Shown here: piece by piece, positions 1 through 8,691 of the stretch | How positions within the stretch are numbered: position 1 is the stretch's first letter | How the letters are laid out: each line of letters begins with the position of its first letter | Assembly (NCBI RefSeq): GCF_024626525.1 | Contig: NZ_JANJGU010000011.1 | Location: 1 to 64,000 of the forward strand | Source: Lederbergia panacisoli | Lineage (GTDB): Bacteria > Bacillota > Bacilli > Bacillales > Bacillaceae_C | Direction of reading: 5' to 3' | DNA length: 64,000 nucleotides | The notes under the pieces: model-generated | What the model was told of the DNA's origin: nothing | The model's input: the letters and a program-made list of their open reading frames with translations, nothing else | Database searches by the model: none | Translations under genes and position numbers: made by a program

Positions 1-34
1 TATTGGCATGCACACTAATTATATAGAAGGTTTA

Positions 35-124
35 GGTTGGTAAATAGTTTGGCAAACGGTGGTAAGTTTCTTGTCATTCGGTGGTAAATAATATGGCAGA
101 GGTGGTAAATTCAAGTGGCAGTAA
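35..124. repeat. Four degenerate direct repeats, GGTGGTAA-N-TGGCA type
   Basis: Four units of 21 to 23 bases start at 35, 58, 80 and 101. Each begins GGTGGTAA (GGTTGGTAA in the first) and ends in TGGCA or TGTCA. No gene is present. Short tandem GGTGGTAA/TGGCA blocks resemble the multiple terminal repeats of IS21-family insertion sequences in Bacilli, so this may be the end of an element lying left of the window. That is an inference from memory of the family. Confidence 0.5.
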
Positions 125-137
125 TCAATTAGCCTAA

Positions 138-265
138 AAGTTTCATCAATTCCAATCTGATTTTCTCCAATCCCAGCTTAAGTTCTCATCAATTCTAATA
201 TGAATTTCCACAATCACAATTAAACTTTCACCAATTCTAATCAAGCTTGCATTAATTTCTTCCAG
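138..265. repeat. Three degenerate ~42-bp tandem units
   Basis: Three units begin near 138, 180 and 222 with AAGTTTCATCAATTC-like sequence and repeat the pattern 'TCA(T/C)CAATT(C/T)(C/T)AATC'. The period is 42 to 43 bases. The copies are well diverged. There is no open frame of note and the function is unknown. Confidence 0.5.
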
Positions 266-341
266 ACATCTCACTAAAACGTGCTGGTGGGCAGGCACAA
301 AATTTCCAATTACATACTATCAAATTTGATGAAAATGCCTA

Positions 342-378
342 TTAAGCGCGTAATAATTGGGCTTTTTTGATGAATCTT
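342..378 (+). terminator. Weak Rho-independent terminator
   Basis: An imperfect hairpin (GCCTATTA ... TAATTGGGC) is followed by six T. It could end a transcript entering from the left. The stem has mismatches. Confidence 0.35.
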
Positions 379-383
379 TAATC

Positions 384-463
384 TTGACAATCGACACTAC
401 TATGCGATACTATATACCGGTAATGAGTAGTACTAAATACTGGTATCACCAAATACTAGTAAT
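384..463 (+). promoter_or_regulatory. padR promoter with clustered palindromic operators
   Basis: The -35 box TTGACA (384-389) is 18 bases from the -10 box TACTAT (408-413). Downstream lie three related palindromic blocks: ATACCGGTA (414-422), ATACTGGTAT (437-446) and ATACTAGTA (453-461). The first and second also form an inverted pair (ATACCGGTA and TACTGGTAT). PadR regulators commonly repress their own promoters, so these are good operator candidates. The sites are seen; the binding is inferred. Confidence 0.6.
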
Positions 464-507
464 ACAGAGTACCGAAAATATTGTGAAATACAAATGAGGG
501 AGTAAAT

Positions 508-828
508 TTGGAAAATATCACGGAAATGCTGAAAGGGGTTCTTGAAGGTTGTGTGCTTGAGATCATCGGCCGTGGCGAAACTTACGGCTATGAAATCACA
601 CAGCAGCTGAGGGAACTTGGCTTCACTGATGTAGTTGAAGGGACCGTTTATACGATTACAATAAGGCTAGAGAAAAACAATCTGGTGGAAATTGAGAAAA
701 AGCCATCCACTATGGGACCGCCAAGAAAATTTTACAGACTAAACGCAGCGGGTAAAGAGCAACTTGAAGTTTTTTGGAAGAAGTGGGAATTTGTTTCAAG
801 CAAAATTAACGAGCTCAAAACTAAATAA
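508..828 (+). CDS. PadR family transcriptional regulator
   Basis: This 106-residue winged-helix protein starts at TTG, with GAGGGAG about 8 bases upstream. The sequence [18 protein letters not shown], then a '[17 protein letters not shown]' helix-wing segment and '[17 protein letters not shown]', is typical of the PadR N-terminal domain. The protein lacks a long C-terminal dimerisation domain, so it belongs to the short PadR class. It is followed 22 bases later by a DUF1048 gene, a pairing seen repeatedly in Firmicutes. The palindrome cluster upstream suggests autorepression. The ligand is unknown. Confidence 0.9.
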   Translation: MENITEMLKGVLEGCVLEIIGRGETYGYEITQQLRELGFTDVVEGTVYTITIRLEKNNLVEIEKKPSTMGPPRKFYRLNAAGKEQLEVFWKKWEFVSSKINELKTK

Positions 829-850
829 AATCAAAAGGAGGAGAAGTAAT

Positions 851-1189
851 ATGAGTATTTTTGATAAAATTATAGGAAGTCTGGATGACAAAAGGGAATG
901 GAAAGCGATGGAGGCGCGTGTGATTGCACTTCCAAATGAGTACAGGAATGCTTACAACGCTATCAAAAAATATATGTGGATCTCTGGTGGTCTCTCCGAC
1001 TGGAAGGACATCAGCCGTATCTTTGGCGGCATTCTTGACCTTTTCGAGGAAGGTGCAGCAAAAGGCAAGAAAGTTATTGACCTCACGGGTGAGGACGTAG
1101 CCGCTTTCTGCGACGAACTAGTGAAGGACTCGATAACTTGGAGGGACAAATATCGCTCGAAATTAAACGATACGATAGGTCGCGGCTAA
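851..1189 (+). CDS. DUF1048 family protein
   Basis: This 112-residue soluble protein starts at the ATG at 851, behind a strong AAAGGAGGAGAAG site. The same frame is open further upstream inside padR, but no good ribosome site supports an earlier start. The pattern '[28 protein letters not shown]' followed by '[14 protein letters not shown]' matches the DUF1048 family, helical proteins almost always encoded beside a PadR regulator. Molecular function is unknown. The gene is probably co-transcribed with padR, so its level should follow the PadR ligand. Nothing in the sequence suggests membrane location. Confidence 0.85.
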   Translation: MSIFDKIIGSLDDKREWKAMEARVIALPNEYRNAYNAIKKYMWISGGLSDWKDISRIFGGILDLFEEGAAKGKKVIDLTGEDVAAFCDELVKDSITWRDKYRSKLNDTIGRG

Positions 1190-1243
1190 CGGCGAAATCC
1201 TGGTGGATTTTGGCCTAGCGCTGACAAGTAAATTTAATAGATA

Positions 1244-1293
1244 ATTCCTACTGAATAGCTGGTAGCAAATAGGAATGCACCTTCACTATTCAG
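1244..1293 (+). other. Overlapping inverted repeats (possible switch or pseudoknot)
   Basis: ATTCCTA (1244-1250) can pair with TAGGAAT (1270-1276), while CTGAATAG (1251-1258) can pair with CTATTCAG (1286-1293). The two pairings cross. With no base between the 5' arms they are more likely alternative hairpins than a full pseudoknot. This lies in the 595-base gap between the DUF1048 gene and the UvrA-like gene. Confidence 0.4.
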
Positions 1294-1329
1294 TTATATT
1301 TTCAACTTAGTAATAAGTACTGATTACCA

Positions 1330-1472
1330 GCAAGGCTAAGGAGTGAGAAATATTCAATTAAGCTCTGCTTGGCGCTCTACTTGATTAATATTCCGCTTAG
1401 TCTGAAGGCGGGCATCCTGCTCGCTTATCAGACTAAGCCTTCTAATTTCTGAATTACTCAAGCGACCTTGCT
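1330..1472. other. Large imperfect inverted-repeat region, candidate structured RNA or small element
   Basis: The outer arms are CAGCAAGG (1330-1337) and CCTTGCTG (1465-1472). Inner arms are GCTTAGTCTGA (1395-1405) and TCAGACTAAGC (1428-1438), a perfect 11-bp stem. Further partial complementarity lies between (GAGTGAGAAAT with ATTTCTGAATTACTC). An AAGGAGG site follows at about 1484 but opens no frame longer than a few codons. It could be a small RNA, a leader or a miniature transposable element. No family is recognised. The rest of 1190-1784 shows nothing else. Confidence 0.35.
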
Positions 1473-1784
1473 GTGCAGTTAATAAGGAGGAAAATGATGC
1501 TAACTGACAAACCGAAGAGATTTAAATAAAGTGTTTTGTTAATCAAAGAAAGATTTTTTAAGATCACGAATCATTTAACGAATTTCAGAAAGCGGAACCT
1601 TAGTTTTTTCTTAGTTTGCTAGTCTGATCTCCGTTTAGAAGATAATTATAACCATATTCATTGGAATAGGTGTGGTAGAATAAAACAAACAGCATTATGG
1701 AAAAAATAACAATTGACTTGGTATGTTTTATGTCTTTCCAGAACTCGAAAATCGTCATTTTAAAAGATTTGAAAGGATATCACA

Positions 1785-4700
1785 ATGAAAATTAATCAAT
1801 TAATAGCAAACAATATCAACAAATTATATGCTGAGCTTCCTGAAAATCAGTCGCTCGGAATTGCAGGTCTGTCTGGATCTGGTAAAACCACTTTTTGTCA
1901 AACAATTGGGGAAGAATCCAAGAAGCGGCTCGTTTCTTTATTGCCAAAGGCTGAATATCAGTATTTATTTTCAAATATTATGGAAACCAATTTCAGTGCA
2001 ATCAAGATGGAAGAGATGCCTTTAGTACTTTTTCTTGGAAGATCATCCATTTCTTCCAATCCACGTTCAACTATTGGTACGCATACTGGCGTTTTTACAG
2101 AGATTCGTACAACACTCGCTGAAAAATACAATCTTTCTCCAGAAGTGTTTTCATTTAATAATGAATTAGGCTGGTGCCCAAAGTGTAAAGGCCGAGGTAG
2201 TAATAGTAATGTTGAATGTCCTAAGTGTAATGGAAGGCGTTATAACGAAGAAGTTGAACAATATACAATTGATTTACTTGGCAAGCTGCATAATATATCA
2301 GATATAAACAACTTAAGTATCGAAACGATTCTTTCACTTTCAGAAGAATTAAATATAAGCGAAGAAAAACAGCATATACTTAAAAACAATATCAATATGA
2401 ATATCGGTTACTTAACATTAAATAGAATTATGGGTACATTGTCTGGGGGAGAACTAACCCGACTTTATCTAGCGGAATTCATGGCTGTAAGTGAAAATAC
2501 TGTCATTATTATTGATGAGATATCAGTGGGTATTGATCACACAACCTTACATAAAATTTTGGAACAAGTAAAACAATTAGGCTATAAGAATCAAATTTGG
2601 CTTATTGATCATTCTGATACAGTGCTTGATACAACAGATACCCATGTATACTTTGGACCTGGGAGTGGTAAATATGGCGGAAAAATCGTAGATGAATCCC
2701 CGCGTCCAAAACCAGTATACTCAGAACATAATGAGGAAAAACCAACAGAATACTATCATTTTTATGATTTATATTGCCGTAACATTCAAATGGCCGAATT
2801 TAACATACCAAAAAATAGGCTTGTAACAATTACGGGAGAGTCTGGAAGTGGTAAATCAACACTTGTCAATGAATGTATAGCAAAAGATTTTCATAAGCGA
2901 TACAAAAAAGATAAACTCGTTATGGTTGGACAGGATAGAAACCAATCCATTACGAGTCGGTCAACCGTTGCGACTTTTCTTGATATTAAAAAGAAAATCA
3001 CAAAATATAGTGAGGAAATTGAAGATATTTTCGATCGTTCAATTGAAGATATTATTGATGAATTGCCAAATGAAGACATTGCTCATAAACGCTTGAGCCT
3101 CTTGATCAAACTTGGATTAGGGTATTTGACATTAAATAGAAAGACGCAAACCTTATCGACTGGTGAATTTCAATGTGTGCATTTAGTCTCGGAACTATTT
3201 GCAAATTCTAGAAATCCTCATACATTATTTATTTTTGACGAACCTTCAAAGGGTTTATCACAAAATATTTTAAATCAATTCATTGATAGTATTAGAGGTA
3301 TTCTAAAAGATGAATCGGTTTCAATTTTGATGATTGAACATAATGCTTATATGATGGAGAGCTCCGATTTTATCATTGATTTTGGTGAAAGAAAGAATGA
3401 ACCTGTCACGCAGCTTGATGTTGTCAGTCAATATGATTATTATGAGACTAAAAATAGTGAAGATATCGCACCGCCACCGCCTATAACGTCCACACTCAAA
3501 TCACTAAATGGCATTACGTATTTAAAGGAAAATCATATCGACTATTTTAAAAACGCAGAAAATATCTATAAAGGCGGTATTTTAAAAAGCTTATCATCAA
3601 TGGCCCGTTTAATTTATGGTGAATACGATTCTAAAAAAATTGCCCCTGTCATTGCCATTGATCTTGAAAGACATTTGTATAGTCAATATAGTTTTCTCTA
3701 TGAGTTAGGTGGATTGATCAACCATATTGTGGCTGCACATCCTACTAATAAAGATACAAGAAGCTTCGATTTTTATAATCAAGAAAATCATTGTCCTTAT
3801 TGTTCTGGTCGCCGGGTTATTGAAAAATTTGATATTGATGTTGTCATTCAAGACAAAACCGTGCCATTCTGGGATGGGCTGTTGCATCCAGATGTGATGG
3901 AGGTTTTAAAATACTATCAATATCCAAAATTGCAATTCCTGTTTGATGAGATTAAGAATGAGCTCGGTCAAGATATTAGTAAAAGCTATAATGAGTTGTC
4001 AGAAGCAGAAAGACATACATTTTTATACGGATTTTGGGAAACATCATTCTATGATAAAGAGGGTAAGACAAGAAGGACATGGCAAGGCTTTAATAACATA
4101 ATTAAGATGTATATGTCCATTTCAAAATCGAGTATTAAAGAAAAGATAAAAGAATCAAAAGAGATGATCACATGTCCGATTTGTGAGGGATCAGTGCTTA
4201 ACCACCATAAAAAGCTAATATTTGGTGATATGGATATTCGAGGGATTATACATCAGCCACTTGATCAAGTGATGAAAACAGTAGGGATGTTACCAGAACT
4301 TGTAAAACTGGAATCTATTGTCGGCGGCGATATGGTCTTAACGGAAGATGTCTCCCTGTTACCTAGGGAAACTCAAGTTGCACTGAAGATGTTTGAATTA
4401 GAACAAGCAAGTTTTACGGGATATGAAATGGTATTACAAAATGTCTTGCCATTCTGGGATAAAATTAAAAGCAATATTGAATCCATTAGCGTAAATAATC
4501 AAGTTACCATCTGTGATTTTCCAAATATCAATGAAACAAGAGAAGCGATTATAGATAAATATTTCACAAATGGGAAATACAAAAAACTAACATATGTTTA
4601 CGAAGCATTTGGTTACAAAAAATTGGTTACGCAAATCAATAAAATTAGAAAGAGCCTTCCATGTCCGTTCTGTAAAGGAAAGAAAGTTATTACCGAAGAT

Positions 4701-4955
4701 AATTTACATGATGGAGTTTTTAAATTAACGATACCTTGTGTAAGTTGTAATGAAACAGGCATCAATGATGAAGGCCTTAAGGAAATTGTTGAAGGCGTAA
4801 AAGTAAAAACATGGTTAACTGGAACAGCAAGTAATGTTGTTGATGAAAGCTTATATACAGATGCTGTGGCTGATATTCCTATATTCAATCGTATTCGAGA
4901 GTTGAATAAACAGGATATGATGGCGGTTTATCAATGTCTTGAGCAGAATAATTAA
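1785..4955 (+). CDS. UvrA-like double-ABC ATPase with long Cys-rich C-terminal region
   Basis: This 1056-residue protein is related to excinuclease subunit UvrA. Residues 28-36 are the first Walker A (GLSGSGKTT). Paired CPKC motifs near 131-150 form the zinc module found in the first UvrA half, LSGGE (219-223) is the ABC signature and IDE (243-245) the Walker B. The second Walker A is GESGSGKST (351-359), with a changed signature LSTGE (457-461) and FDEP (484-487). The second half lacks the usual zinc finger. About 500 further residues follow with CPYC (670-673), CPIC (797-800), CPFC (960-963) and CVSC (985-988). True UvrA is about 950 residues and arranged differently, so this is a UvrA paralogue, possibly of the drug-resistance type. 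Its partner and substrate are unknown. The start is ATG after GAAAGGATATC. Confidence 0.85.
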   Translation: MKINQLIANNINKLYAELPENQSLGIAGLSGSGKTTFCQTIGEESKKRLVSLLPKAEYQYLFSNIMETNFSAIKMEEMPLVLFLGRSSISSNPRSTIGTHTGVFTEIRTTLAEKYNLSPEVFSFNNELGWCPKCKGRGSNSNVECPKCNGRRYNEEVEQYTIDLLGKLHNISDINNLSIETILSLSEELNISEEKQHILKNNINMNIGYLTLNRIMGTLSGGELTRLYLAEFMAVSENTVIIIDEISVGIDHTTLHKILEQVKQLGYKNQIWLIDHSDTVLDTTDTHVYFGPGSGKYGGKIVDESPRPKPVYSEHNEEKPTEYYHFYDLYCRNIQMAEFNIPKNRLVTITGESGSGKSTLVNECIAKDFHKRYKKDKLVMVGQDRNQSITSRSTVATFLDIKKKITKYSEEIEDIFDRSIEDIIDELPNEDIAHKRLSLLIKLGLGYLTLNRKTQTLSTGEFQCVHLVSELFANSRNPHTLFIFDEPSKGLSQNILNQFIDSIRGILKDESVSILMIEHNAYMMESSDFIIDFGERKNEPVTQLDVVSQYDYYETKNSEDIAPPPPITSTLKSLNGITYLKENHIDYFKNAENIYKGGILKSLSSMARLIYGEYDSKKIAPVIAIDLERHLYSQYSFLYELGGLINHIVAAHPTNKDTRSFDFYNQENHCPYCSGRRVIEKFDIDVVIQDKTVPFWDGLLHPDVMEVLKYYQYPKLQFLFDEIKNELGQDISKSYNELSEAERHTFLYGFWETSFYDKEGKTRRTWQGFNNIIKMYMSISKSSIKEKIKESKEMITCPICEGSVLNHHKKLIFGDMDIRGIIHQPLDQVMKTVGMLPELVKLESIVGGDMVLTEDVSLLPRETQVALKMFELEQASFTGYEMVLQNVLPFWDKIKSNIESISVNNQVTICDFPNINETREAIIDKYFTNGKYKKLTYVYEAFGYKKLVTQINKIRKSLPCPFCKGKKVITEDNLHDGVFKLTIPCVSCNETGINDEGLKEIVEGVKVKTWLTGTASNVVDESLYTDAVADIPIFNRIRELNKQDMMAVYQCLEQNN

Positions 4956-5024
4956 ATATATTTGCCAGTTTATTGAAGGTTGGTATACATTGGAAGAAAC
5001 AGTAAACTAAAGGAGATGTGTTTA

Positions 5025-5249
5025 ATGAGCGATTGGCTTCCAAGCTTAAAGACGGAAACACCCCAACAAGGATTTGAACTAGCTCTTTTACTAGCTCGAA
5101 AAGGAGTCGCATATACTCAGCCTTCAGCAGATGTAAGAAAAAAATTAAGACCAGAATATGAGGAAAATGCGGACAGCCTGACGCTCGCCTCTCAGGTGGT
5201 AGCAATTCATTTTCAAACAGTGGCCGCAGCAAATGACTACTGGAAATAA
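5025..5249 (+). CDS. Small protein of unknown function (74 aa)
   Basis: It starts at ATG 5025 behind AAAGGAGATG; an earlier in-frame TTG at 4980 has no ribosome site. The 74-residue product is soluble and mildly helical ('GFELALLLARKGVAYTQPSADVRKKLRPEYEENADS'), with no membrane segment or cysteine. It lies 69 bases after the UvrA-like gene and is closed by a strong terminator, so it may be co-transcribed with it. I do not recognise a family. Confidence 0.7.
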   Translation: MSDWLPSLKTETPQQGFELALLLARKGVAYTQPSADVRKKLRPEYEENADSLTLASQVVAIHFQTVAAANDYWK

Positions 5250-5328
5250 AGAATATACATTTATATTGTAAGTGGTGAAGATCAAAAGCTTAGGCACTAT
5301 TTATTTTTCAGTTAAAAATCCCTTGGGA

Positions 5329-5368
5329 ATTTGGAAACCCTAATCATTAGGGTTTCCAAATCTTTTTT
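5329..5368 (+). terminator. Strong Rho-independent terminator
   Basis: A perfect 15-bp stem (ATTTGGAAACCCTAA at 5329-5343 with its complement at 5347-5361), a 3-base loop and six T. It closes the UvrA-like/small-protein unit. Confidence 0.9.
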
Positions 5369-5401
5369 CAACTAACATCACGGGTGAAGATGAAAATACA
5401 C

Positions 5402-5824
5402 TTATTCTGCAAATTCCCAGGCTGGATTCCAAACTACTTCCCACAGATGTCCGTCTGGGTCTTGGAAGTATCCAGAATATCCTCCCCAGAAGGTATCTTG
5501 TGCTGGAACTGCAATAATGGCACCAGCCATCCTTGCCTGCTCTATTACCTTATCAACTTCTTCTTTACTTCCAACATTATGGCCAATCGTAAATTCTGTT
5601 GGACTTTTTGGTGTCAGGTTTATGCTTGTATCATGTGCTATATCCTTACGATTCCAGATTGCGAGTTTTAAGCCTGACTGTAAATCAAAAAATGCAACAG
5701 CACCATGCTCAAATTCCTGTCCTACTATACCTTGTGTTGGCAGCCCAAGTCCATCCTTGTAGAATTTCAAAGACCTTTCCAAATCATCTACACCTAATGT
5801 TAAAACAGAAATTCTTGGTTTCAT
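5402..5824 (-). CDS. VOC (glyoxalase/bleomycin-resistance fold) family protein
   Basis: This 140-residue protein has paired beta-alpha-beta-beta-beta modules. 'ISVLTLGVDDLERSLKFYKDGLGLP' opens the fold and 'GYFQDPDGHLWEVVWNP' closes it, with the Glu of the last motif in the usual metal-ligand position. Such proteins include glyoxalases, dioxygenases and antibiotic-binding proteins; the substrate cannot be told from sequence. Start ATG follows CAGGAGGCATTAG. It is transcribed alone, convergent with the preceding unit. Confidence 0.88.
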   Translation of the reverse strand: MKPRISVLTLGVDDLERSLKFYKDGLGLPTQGIVGQEFEHGAVAFFDLQSGLKLAIWNRKDIAHDTSINLTPKSPTEFTIGHNVGSKEEVDKVIEQARMAGAIIAVPAQDTFWGGYSGYFQDPDGHLWEVVWNPAWEFAE

Positions 5825-5933
5825 CTAATGCCTCCTGACAAGTTTATCCCATATATTTTATTATACTGGGACTATCAAATCGAGTGAAATGATTAAAAGT
5901 TAGCTAAATAGGAACTGCTAATAAAATTTTGAG

Positions 5934-5969
5934 CTAAAAGAAGGGATGATTCTATTCGAATCATCCCTT
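5934..5969 (-). terminator. Rho-independent terminator of the MATE gene
   Basis: A perfect 12-bp stem (AAGGGATGATTC at 5941-5952 with 5958-5969), loop of 5, and a T tract on the minus strand (5935-5940). It may work in both directions. Confidence 0.85.
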
Positions 5970-5972
5970 TTG

Positions 5973-7364
5973 CTAGTTTGCCTTTAGAATTGTTTCTTCC
6001 GTTTCATCCTCTACTGAATCAAACGACCTAATCCACCTAAATCGATTAACCTTCACAATCGCAACAAAACACTTCAAGATTTGATCTGATTTTAGGCAAA
6101 TAAACGTAATCAATGGTGACAGTTCAAATACAAATGCACAAAGGGCTGAAGCAGGGAGGACGATCATCCACATGAAAATGGTATCATTGATCAATACAAA
6201 TTTCGTATCTCCACCGCTTCGAACTATTCCAGTTAATGCAGGCATTTGGTATGCGGTTCCACATACTGTAATCGCTAGAACGGTCATGAATTGCAGAGAA
6301 AGTGCTTTCGCTTCATCAGATATAGTATAAAAGCCTAAGACAAAGTCTTTTGTAAAAAATAGAAGAACTCCAGTACATAATCCAATAAAGAGATACAATA
6401 TTTGCAAAGTTTTTGCGTACGATTTAATTTTATTTACGTTGCCCTCGCCAATTGTTTTTCCAATAAGTACGGTCGTGGCACTAGCTGAAGCAAAAACTGC
6501 AACGGCCACAATTCCGAAAACGGTTGTCGCAATACTGTTTGCTGCAATCGCCGCAGCTCCCATATGTCCGAGAATAGCAGTCTGGACAGCCATAGCAAGA
6601 CCCCAAATAAAGTTGGACATAATTATTGGAGAGCCGAGATTAATATATTGCTTAAATAGGGCGACCTCAAATTTGAAGAAATCATGCAGTTTTAAATAAA
6701 TCTTTTGGTCAAAACGCTTCACGAAAATAATGATAATAACAAATTCAATGATTCTAGATGTTAAAGTAGCAATCGCAGCACCTTCCACCCCAAGACTTGG
6801 AAAGCCAAAATGTCCGTAGATCAGGATGTAATTCAAGCATACATTAATGATTAGCGTTGAAGAGGATAAAATAAATCCAATTTTTACAGTTTCTACACTT
6901 CGTAATATTGCAATGAGCATGCTAGTAATCGAAAAGAATAGATAAGAAAAGCAGATGATCTGCAAGTATTTTTTTCCTTCCGCTATGACGTTTGCATCTT
7001 TTGTAAACAATGAGAGAACGGCTTCAGGGAAGAAAAAAATAACAGCCCACATGATCAATCCAACCGAAATAGCAAGACTCATCCCAATGCTGGATATCTT
7101 CTTTATCGAAATGATGTTTTTAGCTCCCCAGTATCTCGAAGCCATTATGACAACACCTTCACCGACGCCCATGACGAGCATTTGCAGAACGAATTGAATC
7201 TGGTTGGCAAGAGCAACTCCAGATAGTGCGTATTCGCTATATCCTCCAATCATAAGATTGTCTGATAGGTTGATTCCGAACGTAATAATGTTTTGTAAAC
7301 CAATAATGACTGTTAAGGTAAAGAATGTTTTGTAAAATGACTTTTCACGGACAAATAAGCTCAT
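5973..7364 (-). CDS. MATE family multidrug/cation efflux transporter
   Basis: This 463-residue integral membrane protein has about 12 hydrophobic segments in two homologous halves. MATE hallmarks are 'NLSDNLMIGGYSEYALSGVALANQIQF' near the N terminus and 'GMSLAIS...FLRS'-type repeats. A second-half match is 'AAAIAANSIATTVFGI'. Family members export drugs or metabolites using a Na+ or H+ gradient across the cytoplasmic membrane. The last 35 or so residues are hydrophilic. Start ATG follows GAAGAAGG. It is a single-gene unit with its own terminator; no regulator is adjacent. Confidence 0.9.
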   Translation of the reverse strand: MSLFVREKSFYKTFFTLTVIIGLQNIITFGINLSDNLMIGGYSEYALSGVALANQIQFVLQMLVMGVGEGVVIMASRYWGAKNIISIKKISSIGMSLAISVGLIMWAVIFFFPEAVLSLFTKDANVIAEGKKYLQIICFSYLFFSITSMLIAILRSVETVKIGFILSSSTLIINVCLNYILIYGHFGFPSLGVEGAAIATLTSRIIEFVIIIIFVKRFDQKIYLKLHDFFKFEVALFKQYINLGSPIIMSNFIWGLAMAVQTAILGHMGAAAIAANSIATTVFGIVAVAVFASASATTVLIGKTIGEGNVNKIKSYAKTLQILYLFIGLCTGVLLFFTKDFVLGFYTISDEAKALSLQFMTVLAITVCGTAYQMPALTGIVRSGGDTKFVLINDTIFMWMIVLPASALCAFVFELSPLITFICLKSDQILKCFVAIVKVNRFRWIRSFDSVEDETEETILKAN

Positions 7365-7680
7365 CAGATGGCAACCTTCTTCGTAATAAAATTATGTAAA
7401 TTTGAGTCTCTGATTATTCTCAAAGCCAAAGGTTAGTAAATTCATACAATATTGAAATTTTAACAGATTCCTTCTAGAATACAATACTTATGGGTGGAAA
7501 AATAACCTTAACTGTCATAATAAGTAATTTATTTCGAATAAACAGGAATTTCTTGTAATACATAGAATTAATTTTAGTTGGTCATGAGGAAAAGTATCAC
7601 GATTGGGGTTTTATTTACTCAGTCTTAATATGGGGAATATTCTTATAACCAATAGCAAAAAGGAGAGCAAATCACTTATA

Positions 7681-7726
7681 ACTTTTAATTGTTTTCTCCA
7701 TAATTGAGGAGAGAACTAATTAAAGT
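7681..7726 (+). promoter_or_regulatory. Leader hairpin upstream of the unknown gene
   Basis: ACTTTTAATTGTTTTCTCC (7681-7699) pairs imperfectly with GGAGAGAACTAATTAAAGT (7708-7726). It lies 41 bases before the ATG. It has no T tract, so it is a leader structure or protein site rather than a terminator. The rest of 7365-7731 shows nothing recognisable. Confidence 0.35.
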
Positions 7727-7767
7727 TATTCATGTTACGTAGCAAGATATTATACTTGGAGGCCATT

Positions 7768-8280
7768 ATGTACGATCCAACTGTGTTTGATAATTTAAAA
7801 GTAGCTTTTGAAAATTATGTCTACGATCTTGATAATATCGATGGTATTATAACCATTCTAAACCGCGTCGATCGAATGGATTTTTCTGTTCTTGATAGGG
7901 AATTTTCTATTCAATTTTCCTTGGTTGACCAACCTGAAGTTACTGCAGAAATTGTTTTAAATGCTTGCTTACAGGATTTGGCAAGTGAGATATTGGAATG
8001 GGCAGGGGCGAATCCGGGGTGTTTCATTACATTGCGATATTATAAACGTATCAGTAATGTAGCGATTCAATGTAAAAACGTTAAGCAAGTAATAAAATCA
8101 ATTTGGGAACATGACATCGAGTTAACCCAAACATTGAGTTTTGTATATGAAGAAGAATTAGGTTACTTGAATACAATAGAGGCTAGATTTAGACATAAAA
8201 TTAACGAAGAAAATATGAATGAAATAGGGGAGTTTCTTGATCACGTGTTAAAAACGTTGGAGGAATTATCTGGGATTTGA
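7768..8280 (+). CDS. Conserved-type protein of unknown function (170 aa)
   Basis: The start chosen is ATG 7768, with GGAGG at 7758-7762; the same frame is open 36 bases earlier without a ribosome site. The 170-residue product is acidic and soluble, with alternating strands and helices ('FSIQFSLVDQPEVTAEIVLNACLQDLASEILEW') and a Glu-rich C-terminal helix. It has no signal peptide or cofactor motif. I do not recognise the family. It stands alone, preceded by a leader hairpin. Confidence 0.65.
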   Translation: MYDPTVFDNLKVAFENYVYDLDNIDGIITILNRVDRMDFSVLDREFSIQFSLVDQPEVTAEIVLNACLQDLASEILEWAGANPGCFITLRYYKRISNVAIQCKNVKQVIKSIWEHDIELTQTLSFVYEEELGYLNTIEARFRHKINEENMNEIGEFLDHVLKTLEELSGI

Positions 8281-8362
8281 AGTTTATCCAAGACGGAATG
8301 CTATATGAAATATGCATCTGATCCTCAAAATGGGCACTAATCGAACACCCGGAAAGAATAAA

Positions 8363-8422
8363 CCCCCCCTAATTTTCAGGCTTTTATTAAATATAAATAA
8401 TAAAAGTCTAAATAATAGGGGG
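8363..8422. repeat. 60-bp imperfect palindrome
   Basis: Outer arms CCCCCTA/TAGGGGG and inner arms CTTTTATTA (8381-8389)/TAATAAAAG (8398-8406) form a nested hairpin with a central mismatch loop. ATG TAC CAA CAA CTA TAT TGA follows, a six-codon frame of doubtful meaning. It could be a miniature element end or a terminator-like structure. Confidence 0.4.
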
Positions 8423-8526
8423 ATTTTGATGTACCAACAACTATATTGATAGTGTTGATTAATGTGAAAAATACTAATGAATTTTATAGTGTAATTGGGA
8501 AAAATATACTATTCAAGGTGAAGTAA

Positions 8527-8627
8527 ATGAAAAATGCCTTACAACTTTCAACGAAATCTGAGGTATGACTTTTACTATTGTTATACTAATTATATATTTA
8601 GCCATAAATAAACACCCCAGAGGTTAG
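8527..8627 (+). other. Two overlapping very short ORFs (13 and 20 codons)
   Basis: Behind AAGGTGAAG lies an ATG frame coding 13 residues (MKNALQLSTKSEV). Its stop overlaps a second ATG (ATGA at 8565-8568) that opens a 20-residue hydrophobic peptide, MTFTIVILIIYLAINKHPRG. The second ends inside a terminator stem. The ATGA coupling and the hydrophobic core are suggestive of a tiny membrane peptide, but this could be chance. Confidence 0.2.
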
Positions 8628-8651
8628 ATTCTTCCTCTAACTTTTGGGGTG
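8613..8651 (-). terminator. Terminator of the BspA-like gene
   Basis: CACCCCAGAGGTTAGA pairs with TCTAACTTTTGGGGTG (with a bulge). On the minus strand it is followed by TTTATTTAT. It closes the large surface-protein gene and may also stop plus-strand transcripts. Confidence 0.7.
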
Positions 8652-8691
8652 CAGTGCACGAAGTGTGGTTTTCTGTTCTCTAATGTCCCTT

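Noticed and set aside
5384-5838. Plus-strand frames opposite the VOC gene
   Set aside because: Antisense shadows of a well-supported gene.
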